A DNA stretch of 11,748 bases from assembly GCA_001929475.1 (NCBI GenBank), contig LXFE01003012.1, positions 64,001 to 75,748 on the forward strand, written 5' to 3'. The notes under the pieces are model-generated. The model had not been told where the DNA came from. It saw only the letters and a program-made list of their open reading frames with translations, and ran no database searches. Each line of letters opens with the position of its first letter. Position 1 is the stretch's first letter. A program made the position numbers and the translations under genes. Below, in pieces: positions 1 through 9,397 of this stretch. The stretch is from Neolecta irregularis DAH-3. Lineage: Eukaryota > Ascomycota > Neolectomycetes > Neolectales > Neolectaceae.

Positions 1-108
1 ATGTAGATTGGGAGGGTTTTGTGGAAAATTCGGTGGGTTTGGTACGACAAGAGAAACAAATATATAGAAACAAATATGTCCAATAGGCGATCCATATACA
101 TAAATAAT

Positions 109-1795
109 CTATGCGGAATAATGCTGCAGCTTCCAAAGACCGACTCGACCCTGCTCGTTTCCAATAGTGATCATTTCACCGTGCGGCGAAAATTCCAAAC
201 AGCCGACTCGGCCGAGTGGAGTTGTTTGGGCGGGCCAGTTTTTGTATACAGAACAACTGGGGATGTGTACCATTCGTAGTTTGTCTTTTTTGCCTCGAGT
301 AGCCATGGCAAGTATCTGGCCATCAGGCGAGAACTCGAGACAGTTGATTGAAGTTGTCAGGTGTTCGAGAGTCTTGAGGGGTTTCGGATTTCTCTCCTCG
401 GAACTGAACGATCTCCGGTCGTACACATTGACAATACCACAGCTGCTTCTATATCATCAGCATGGGCAAAAGACATATTCACCCAATGGCACACCAGCGG
501 TCGCCGTATCCGCCAAGTGCAATCTTGCAAGTGGAAACACCGCCATCGTCTTTCCACCGAAAGGTAAACCTTCTCTCTCCAATACTCCAATCCCATAATT
601 CGCCGTTGGTATTCGAAATCACTAATCCTGAACCATCACGGCACCAAACAAATTCACTAATAGCGCCTTCGATCTTTGCACCAGCGACCCACTGTCCAGT
701 CCCAGCAGCAAGAATATTGACCCATCCATTTTTCGCGGAGATTCCGATGTATTTTCCACATGGGCTCAGCCGAAAGTGTTCCATACTATTCGACAAGTGT
801 TCTATGCCACTGATACGGTCGATTTTGTTGACCAAGCCGGATTCGAGATCCCATGAATATAAGAATTTCCTTCGGCCTCCAGCAAATACACGGCGACCAT
901 CAGGATGGAACGACGCATGCGATATAGGAAGCTTCCGCAGGTGTATCGATGTTGCAGGGGGATTGATCTTTCCGTCAATGTGAAATAACCGAAGTGTACG
1001 ATCGAAACCGCCAGTCATCAAAATAGGATAATACGGGTGAAATGAAACTGTTTGCACAACAGCCTTGCTATTCAGTTTCATATTGAAAATAGACAAACCT
1101 GCGATGGTGCTTGTTTATTTGCATCTATCATTCTTGTAATATCCAGATTGCCAACAGGCAGCATAGACGATTTCCCTGACTTGATGTATCTTTCTGATGT
1201 TCGAAAAAGTCTCTTGATTGGTTCGGCATAGAGATTCAAAGTATTGTCTTCAGAAGACATTTCTTCATCATTTATGGTGGTTTTCGTTTTTAATGTAGCC
1301 CATTCAGGAACCGGATACACTCTTTCATACCTAGATGATTAAGAAAACAGTTTCCATTGGGCTATACTGAGAACGCAAACGTCTAGAGTATTCTTTTCCT
1401 GTAATCTTATCTTCCGCTTCCGTTTTCCGTAATTTTCTCATCCGATTATTCAAAGCCAGAGAAACAACGAGTTTGTCATCATCGCTATCATCCCACACAG
1501 GTTTCCATGCATGATCTCTCTCTTCTATTACCGAACTATGCGAGCTAAAAGATTCGCTTCGTTCTCGAACGTCTTGTTTCCCTGAATCAACAAAGAAAAG
1601 TTGGTCATCTCCGAGCTCCTCGATATTATCTTGTGGTACGTGATTATCCAATATCTCAGCGTCGACTTTTAAACACGGATCTTTGTCAAAGTCGTAAAGT
1701 CGGGTTCGATATCCATTAATATCGCCAAACAGAGTCTCCTCCAGCAAAATCTCTTCTTCATCTTTCTTTGTTGATCCATCATTCTCGGTCGTCAT
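109..1795 (-). CDS. UTP18: U3 snoRNP / SSU processome WD40 protein Utp18 (4 exons)
   Basis: Utp18 is a nucleolar WD40 protein of the U3 snoRNP needed for 18S rRNA maturation. Exons on the minus strand are 1795-1368, 1330-1099, 1063-483 and 445-109, giving 525 aa, close to the family's 550-600. Visible hallmarks, in order, are an acidic N-terminus with EEILLEETLFGD, the WDDSDDDKLVVSL...RKLRKTE block, GKEYSRRLRSQYERVYPVPEWA split by intron 1, then the WD40 propeller starting at VVQTVSFHPYYPILMTGGFD and RTLRLFHIDGK. Later blades include FLYSWDLESG, GELWDWSIGERR and GIVNVYDRRS, and the protein ends GRVGLWKLQHYSA. Introns are 1331-1367, 1064-1098 and 446-482 (or 443-482). An in-frame upstream ATG at 1921 would add 42 residues of atypical composition. 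I prefer 1795 because conserved sequence begins just after it, but either start is possible. The family call is firm; the exon joins are inferred from frame and homology. Confidence 0.93.
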
Positions 1796-1919
1796 CCCTG
1801 GAATTTCCTCTAAAAAATGTTTTGGAGGTATCTTACTAAAATTCGATCGACCAAGAAATTTTCTTGTCGGAGTTTCAAGTCGAGGGTTAAACCAACTACT
1901 ACTGCAAAGCACAGTCGTC

Positions 1920-4063
1920 ATGTCGACTACCAGAAACGTAAAAATGTATAAGAATATTCCTTGAAGCTGTTCTAAAATGAATTAGACTTGCGTTTGGCTC
2001 GGTGAATGGAAAAATCGAACAGGCTTTTGCGAAAGCGAAATTGATTGATACGCAACATGGACCCTTCGATGTGTTGATCTGTCTCGGTTCTTTTTTTGGC
2101 AAAACGGAATCGGATCAAGTTGTTAAGCTACTGAATGGCGAGATTGAAGGTAAACTATTGTGATACTTTAGAGAACTGACGTTTTAGTACCCCTTCGGAC
2201 CTATTTCCTCCTAGGACAAGACCCTTTACCAGCAATGATCAGTGAAAAAACTGAAAGAGAGCAAGATATCTGTTCGAATCTATTCTATTTGGGTAAGTAG
2301 CATCTGTTCTTACAGACTTCACTTATTCACTCCAGGTAGGTAAAAGCGGGATCTTGACCACAACTCCAGGAGTGAGAATTGCCTTTCTAGGAGGAATATA
2401 CGATCCTGATGCATACGAAGCAACTGTTGACGATGATGTACTTGCATTTTTGATTCACATTTCTCATCTGTATAGGCCTCAATGTGTAGGTCTCCGTTTA
2501 TCAACCGCAAGGATACTACAATATTTGATTCATCAGGAGATAAAGATATCGATATTCTTCTAACTAATGAATGGCCCGCAGACGTATGCCAACTATCTTC
2601 TCAGAGCCGTCCCGCCGATATATCTGAATGTATACCAGTCCAACAAGTCGCACATCTTCTGCGGCCTCGTTACCATTTCGCAGCCGGTCCCTTCTTTGAA
2701 CGAGAACCTTTTAGAAATGACAAGGGGAAAGATCAAGTTGACCCACAAGTCACTCGTTTCATAAGTCTCGCAAATTTTGCTAATGTTGATAAACAACGCG
2801 TATGTATTACCGGTACGTCACATTGACAGGTAGTGGTTCTATGCCTTCAATATTCCAATCTCAAAATATTCGATTCAGACAGTAAATGCTATTCCAGTCA
2901 AAACGACCAATAATCCCTATGAATGGTCGATAAATCAACGTAATATTCTCAAACGCCCAGCGGAAAACACCAATGTTGAAGATAATGATATTGATTCTAA
3001 ACGGCTCAAGTCGAATAAGCACCGTCCTCCTGAAACATATTTATGCAAACAATGGTAGCCCTCGCGATCGTTTTTGTAGCTTACTTTTAGTGAAAACCCA
3101 GGACATTGGCTCGAAGAATGTGAATTTGTTCCAGAGGGATACGCTTGTCGATATTGTCAGGGTAAACATAGACCAAAACATTGCCCAGTGAAGCCGGAAG
3201 ATCGCGAGCGTAATAATAACATCCCCCCAGATACATATATCTGCAATGCATGCGGGAAGAAAGCTGATCATTATATTAGGGTAATTCCACCATTTCATTT
3301 ATTTTACATTTTAGGAATGTCCTGAAAAGAAAACTAGAGAGCGAACCAAGAGAAAGCCTATAGGACGTATTTTCTCTGTTGCAAGAGGAATTAGCTGATT
3401 CATATTTCAGCTGAAGCTTGTTTCTTTTGTCTTTCGAATCCAAAGCTTGAAAAGCATCTAGTCGTATCAATCGGAGAAGAATCCTATGTAGCGTTAGCAA
3501 AAGGTCCTCTCTCTTCACCCTCAACTAATCCACCATCTTTACCGTTTTCCGGTCATGCTCTAATAATTCCGATTCCACATACACCTAATATTTTCAGTAT
3601 TCCAAAGGAATCCCGTTTAGGAACAGTAAACGAGTTAGCAAAATATCGGGATGCGATAAATAAAATGTATGAAGAGGCCGGCTGCGCAGCAGTCAGCATC
3701 GAGATCAGTCGAACGCATGCCGTTCATGCGCACTGGCAAATCCATCCAATCGCGAAACCTAATATACAAGGACTTGAAGAAGCATTTCAGCAAGCTGCGA
3801 AGACAGAAGGTTTCGAATTTCACAAAGAAGATATTTCTGGGGAAATCGTTGATTATATTCGAGTTTACCTACCGGACGGAGTGCTATCACACATTATCCC
3901 TCCACACTCGAGATTTGATCTTCAATTCGGACGAAAGGTCTTGTGTAATCATTTGGGATTTCCCGAACGTGTTGATTGGAGAGCTTGTACCCAGACGGAG
4001 GAGGAAGAAAAAATAGAAGCTGCACAATTCAAAATGGCTTTCAAGCCTTTTGATTTTTCCTAG
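1920..4063 (+). CDS. CWF19L1/Drn1-like CwfJ-domain protein with zinc knuckles (9 exons)
   Basis: This family is linked to the spliceosome and intron-lariat turnover (Drn1 assists the debranching enzyme Dbr1). Exons are 1920-1945, 1986-2149, 2188-2292, 2340-2437, 2476-2799, 2834-3054, 3091-3280, 3315-3366 and 3411-4063, together exactly 611 codons including stop (610 aa). The N-terminus reads MSTTRNVKILAFGSVNGKIE, then FDVLICLGSFFG, VPLRTYFLLG, IAFLGGIYDP, DIDILLTNEWP and PRYHFAAGPFFEREPFRN, the expected order of the metallophosphatase-like domain. Residues about 310-378 hold one canonical CX2CX4HX4C knuckle (C310, C313, H318, C323) and two degenerate ones. CwfJ_C_1 starts near EACFFCLSNPKLEKHLVVS and carries the HIT-like HAHWQIHPI (about 499-507). 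CwfJ_C_2 ends FGRKVLCNHLGFPERVDW...FKPFDFS. The start is set by the conserved KIL-FGSVNGK segment. It is divergent from UTP18 and convergent with RTG2. Confidence 0.93.
2438..2475 (+). other. Intron 4 of the CWF19-like gene (38 nt, choice of splice sites)
   Basis: The frame must change between VDDD and DIDILLTNEWP. A GTACTT donor at 2438 and a TATAG acceptor at 2475 give a phase-0, 38-nt intron, typical of this locus, and keep the total at exactly 611 codons. A competing 26-nt choice (2486-2511) also restores frame but is shorter than every other intron here. Confidence 0.7.
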
Positions 4064-4143
4064 ATTGGATACCATATTTCCGGGAATAGGCCTTTAGCAC
4101 CAAATAATCACTTCTACGTTATAGTATAAAATTCTCGTGGTAA

Positions 4144-4154
4144 AATAAAATAAA
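4144..4154 (+). promoter_or_regulatory. Tandem AATAAA poly(A) signal candidates
   Basis: Two overlapping AATAAA hexamers (4144-4149 and 4149-4154) lie about 80-90 nt after the CWF19-like stop codon, in the 126-bp gap before the convergent RTG2 stop. Position and strand fit 3' end formation for the plus-strand gene. No comparable AATAAA is seen for RTG2 on the other strand in this gap. Confidence 0.5.
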
Positions 4155-4189
4155 ACTTTCAAGCTTACAATCAGTTTGGTCTCGCCCGT

Positions 4190-5897
4190 TCAGGTTCTTT
4201 GCGACTTTGAGAGCTTATTCAACGTCTTTTCAACATTCCCAATCGCATCTGAAATATTTGTACCGCCAGTCATGCCCTTGTCTAGTAACTCCTCATCGAG
4301 CTTCCAGCCTCCCTTCTTTCGTTCTGACAGATGAAGTTTAAGTCTTTGGTCTGTAATACGCCCCGAAGGATGAATCAAGCAGAGTAAAGATAAAACCTTG
4401 CCGATATATCGAATCCACAATAGTTGATCTGAATCTCCAACGAGTTTTTCCAGCCTATCTCGTAACTCATATTCGGCCATATCCCACCCATAATTTTGAC
4501 ATAATACTAGGCCGATTGAAGCGGCCTCGACATGACTAACTCCAGGTATACCTGCCAGAGGTCCCGTTATCAAAGTAAGAATGGCTGCATGAGATTGTGC
4601 TTCCTTTGGAAGGTGATCATATGCAAACATCATTGCTGAGGTCGCAGCGACAATTCGTTGAAACTCGGCGGCTTTTTTCGCTGGTAAGCAATCTTGTATG
4701 ATAATTCTCATTTCCTGCCATGAGTGAGGGGAATATTGTTTGCAAGCAACAAGTAATGGATCAATTTCCCTTATGGAAGGCTCCAGGGCATCGAAGAGAA
4801 CACCTTCTCGTGTTCCACCTTGCTATGTAAGACATAGTGAATCAAGTTTCACCATTACCTTGCGAGAACGTTATGACACTGATAAAAGGGAGTGCCTCGA
4901 GCACGCTTTTGATGAGAAATGCAACAGCTGGGAGTTGCCATTTACGTCTCTGGGAGAGGAATGCCGAGGTTGATTTCGTTTTAGAATTTGAACCTGTAAA
5001 GGCATGGGTGCTTGCAGTTGTTTCAAAGACATCCTTCTTGACCGAAAACCCGTTGATGAGTGAAAATGGATAAGGTTGAACAGGATGCTCCGACATCAGT
5101 AACAGTCCAAATCTGAGAACATGAATAGTAATTGAAGAATGTATAAGTACCCGCGAAACCCACCCCCAGTAAGATAAAGTGGTAGGCCCTGTTTGTGGCA
5201 CTGTTCCTTGTAAAACTGAGGAATTTCGAGTTTCTCGAATGCGCTTTGAAATGCACAAACTAATTCGTTCCTCAATGAATCATGATTGTTCGAAGCTTTT
5301 AAACGATCCAGAAGCACAACAGCACCATAAGGCAAAGAAACAGGATCGCGAGACATTTTAAAATCTCCATTGTGATCGATTGCATAATTCATCTGAATAG
5401 ACCCACCGCCAATCTCGAGACTCAATCCATTAAGATGATGAAAGGACCAGGCGATTCCCAATAAACCAAACTTTGCTTCCTCCTGTTTTGACAAGAGCTT
5501 GACATGGGTTCCAGTAATTTCTTCAATACGATTTTGGAGAAAAGGCCCATTTGCTGTGGTTCGCATGGCTTCCGTTGCAACAATGTCGAGATGATCAACG
5601 TTCACATCGTCACATATCATTTTGAAACGTTTCATTACAGCGATGACTTGCTCGATGATGTCGTCTGGTATAGCAGCTCCATATTTTGTGTATTCAGCGA
5701 GAGCAATTCCCGCACGCTCTTGGAAAAAACAGGTTAGAAGTCGATTATTTTCATGGATGCTGCATCGAATCCCATTACTGGTCTGTAAGCTTCAAACTCA
5801 TCATTCAACTTAATTGCCTTCCTATATCAATCACTGCCTTGTGTTTCGAGGGCGATTGCGACTGCGACTGCGACTGCAAGAATGATCTGGACGCCAT
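4190..5897 (-). CDS. RTG2: Retrograde regulation protein 2, Ppx/GppA-fold (4 exons)
   Basis: Rtg2 senses mitochondrial dysfunction in yeast and relays it to the nucleus; it belongs to the Ppx/GppA phosphatase-like ASKHA family. Minus-strand exons are 5897-5818, 5777-5151, 5112-4859 and 4818-4190, 530 codons including stop (529 aa; yeast Rtg2 is somewhat longer). Visible motifs are the phosphate-1 loop DIGSNGIR (24-31), FFQERAGIAL, VATEAMRTTANG, the phosphate-2 loop EIGGGSIQ (148-155), LYLTGGGFRGFG, SEHPVQPYPFSLINGF, LPAVAFLI, SQGGTREGVLFDALEP and a helical C-terminal domain. The start ATG at 5897 is followed by a short QSQSQSQS stretch made by an imperfect 6-bp repeat. Intron 1 (5778-5817) begins GC rather than GT; the others are 5113-5150 and 4819-4858. 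A TTATAAAC box sits 34 nt upstream. Identity as the fungal Rtg2 branch rather than a bacterial-type exopolyphosphatase is supported by the HPVQPYPF and REGVLFDAL segments. Confidence 0.93.
5778..5817 (-). other. GC-AG intron 1 of RTG2 (40 nt)
   Basis: The minus strand reads GTGATTGATATAGGAAG, then GCAATTAAG, and the intron ends ACCAG before TAATGGGATTCG. Only this splice yields the invariant DIGSNGIR, with the serine codon split. No GT donor at this place gives the motif. Confidence 0.85.
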
Positions 5898-6157
5898 TGA
5901 GGTGACTGGGTTTTAGAATCGAGAACGAAGGTTATAAACCCATATATAACCAAGTTTTTTTCCACCCGTTAGTTGTACCAATAGCTGTTCGAATTCCACG
6001 GAAATGTAAAAAACACTGTGGCAAATATCTTATTAGCTATATTTTAAAAGGTACTTACTCCGATGTATATCCCACTGGCAAATATCAAGGAAATCCTAGA
6101 TTTTTCTAGATAACTGGAGTTTGGGAATGTAGGCTAGGGTCCATTGTAACGACATAG
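5898..6157. other. Spacer between RTG2 and the unidentified ORF
   Basis: AT-rich divergent upstream region with TATA-like sequences near 5932-5948. It contains intron-like GT...AG segments of 29-39 nt (for example 6006-6036, 6051-6089 and 6129-6157), so small 5' exons of the unidentified gene may be here, but I cannot assemble an open chain from them. Confidence 0.3.
5932..5939 (-). promoter_or_regulatory. TATA-like box upstream of RTG2
   Basis: GTTTATAA on the minus strand lies 34 nt before the RTG2 ATG. The same octamer is found upstream of OCT1. A second AT-rich element, CATATATAAC, follows on the plus side and could serve a divergent transcript. No experimental start site can be inferred. 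Confidence 0.3.
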
Positions 6158-6757
6158 CTCAAAGAATATGAGGACCAACATTCCATGTTTACAAGTTTCA
6201 CTATAAGTATTCTCCAAAATGCTATTAATTTTCTACACGCAAAAAACTTTTTGAAAGACGCTAAATCTATCAATACCATCATTTCCTTCTCAGAAGACTT
6301 GAACAATGAGATTTTCCTTGAAACCTTGGGGAGATGTTTAGTAAGAAAATGATTCTGAAAATCTCGTGGCATTCAACAAGTTGCGGGATTCATCATTTCG
6401 TGGAGGTACAAAACAATTAGCAGGTTTGAGAAGAAATATTTTCATGATTTTCCCAGCAACTTTGACTTAGAAAACCTGCAAAATGATGTCGGATATAAGA
6501 TAAATGGAAGCAAAAGCGTGTTATGGTTCTTCCAAGTTTCAACAGCCATCAACTTGATTGGATCCAAGTTTGGAATTGATCATCTAGAATGTATCATTGA
6601 TATAGGTGTCTTTAAAAATCATTCATGTTGGAGAGCTGACGATAAACAGCAACTAGACGAATACTCGCGATGGCTTCAGGTAGATGAAAACTTTTGGTTG
6701 ACCCAAACAAGAAAAAATGACACACGAAAGGAGTGTGGTAATTTTAAAATTTTATGA
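6158..6757 (+). CDS. Unidentified protein-like spliced ORF
   Basis: I do not recognise this gene. An open stretch from 6158 reads LKEYEDQHSMFTSFTISILQ and continues helix-like to about 6335. A second open frame from about 6352 to 6757 includes FEKKYFHDFPSNFDLENLQ and SVLWFFQVSTAINLIGSKFG, and an EYSRWLQ segment. A GTTTAG donor at 6336 and a CAACAAG acceptor at 6380 (45 nt) join them in frame; from ATG 6185 this gives 175 aa. A better-looking GTAAGA donor at 6341 would join to a frame that stops soon after. A start upstream is unclear: ATG 6064 opens 16 codons (MYIPLANIKEILDFSR) and then meets TAA, after which the same frame continues LEFGN into an intron-like 29-nt gap. The tail may hold one more intron (6680-6711). 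It lies divergent to RTG2 and 48 bp before TGS1. It could be a poorly modelled real gene or a decaying one. Confidence 0.35.
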
Positions 6758-6805
6758 GGTTGCGCTTTTATTATACTGGACATCCCCACTTCCAGGTAGA
6801 CTTGA

Positions 6806-7764
<959 letters not shown>

Positions 7765-7865
7765 GGTCTATTATCACAGTGATCTATAAACTGTGGACTG
7801 GAGACTAACAGTAACAGGACACGCTTGAATGCATCCTTTGCGCAGGGACCCGGTGACAACCGACT

Positions 7866-8757
<892 letters not shown>

Positions 8758-9197
8758 TCTGAAAAATGAATCAGAAATGAAGGGATTATATGGAGACAGA
8801 TACTGGTTTTGTCAAACTTCGGTCTTGACAAATAGCCACAGTTTATCCGCTGATTCGGGTCCAACACGGAAATACATGCATCTCCTTTTGGAATCACGAG
8901 CACTATAGAATGGCGACTGGTTAGTGACAAGTCGCCAGTTTTAAAACTAATGGTTTCAAAATGGGCGATTTCCTTATAAATTACCTATTACAGCCAGCCA
9001 CTAAACCGTATTTTATAGGTTTGCTGGAATTTGTTTGAGGCGTATTCTAGATGGACTTGATCGTAATCGCCAATGAAATGGAAACTATTCGGCTCGAATA
9101 CTAGTATAAAAATGTCGCACCAACCTCGGCTCGGGCTATAAACTAAATCCATACTCAGGAAATCTTGCATATCTATAACCAACCTAAAATTTCGTCC
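8758..9197. other. Region without a recognised gene between IDI1 and OCT1
   Basis: About 440 bp with no identifiable gene. It should contain the IDI1 promoter: TATAAAA-type sequence on the minus strand near 9010-9018 and an AT-rich ATTTATAAG near 8972-8981. Open frames on either strand (minus 8745-8930; minus to 8988, opening without an ATG; plus MKGLYGDRYW from about 8779 to 8908) match nothing I know and lack supporting splice structure. Confidence 0.4.
8911..8937. repeat. Hairpin-capable inverted repeat
   Basis: TGGCGACT (8911-8918) and AGTCGCCA (8930-8937) are perfect 8-bp inverted arms around an 11-nt spacer, about 155-180 bp upstream of the IDI1 start. It could be a protein-binding palindrome or an RNA hairpin in a leader. 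No known factor is assigned. Confidence 0.5.
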
Positions 9198-9393
9198 ATG
9201 CAACGGAGAGAGATTATTCTATTCCATCTTTGCCGGCAGGGTGATCTATACGGATGCTATGTTTCAGATTTGATAGATGAAATTCTCGCACGATCCGGAA
9301 AAGGGATGAATAAAGATTCAGAATCAACAGTCATTTGTTCATTCTATTGTAAGTATGTAATTACCCAATTGAAAATCAGCCCAACTCCAATAA
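9198..9393 (+). CDS. Possible tiny spliced gene or last exons of one
   Basis: I do not recognise it. ATG at 9198 opens MQRREIILFHLCRQGDLYG followed by CYVSDLIDEILARSGKGM. At 9349 there is a strong GTAAGTATG donor and at 9379 an AATCAG acceptor, a 31-nt intron; splicing gives a stop at 9391-9393 and a 54-aa product. Unspliced, the frame runs to 9404, overlapping the OCT1 stop. The frame is open upstream to about 9140, so this could be the end of a larger gene. The spliced stop would lie 4 bp from the convergent OCT1 stop, so the region could equally be 3' UTR of OCT1. Confidence 0.25.
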
Positions 9394-9397
9394 TTAT

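Noticed and set aside
2486-2511. A 26-nt intron (GTAGGT...CGCAAG) in the CWF19-like gene
   Set aside because: It restores the frame, but a 38-nt intron at 2438-2475 does so too with length and sites like its neighbours. The 26-nt option would be a clear outlier.
5854-5878. Hexanucleotide repeat (GCGACT units) as a possible regulatory element
   Set aside because: It lies inside the RTG2 first exon and encodes QSQSQSQS; a simple coding microsatellite explains it.
6106-6372. 88-aa minus-strand ORF overlapping the unidentified plus-strand frame
   Set aside because: No recognisable motif and no splice partners; the opposite frame looks at least as protein-like. Probably a shadow.
6518-6757. Resemblance of the W..DD...EY..WL segment to the alginate/chondroitin lyase fold
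   Set aside because: Only a few loosely spaced residues agree, and the expected conserved upstream motifs and NNHG signature are absent.
8988-9203. Minus-strand frame ending FQQTYKIRFSGWL
   Set aside because: It opens without an ATG at its upstream end, has no known similarity, and occupies the likely IDI1 upstream region.
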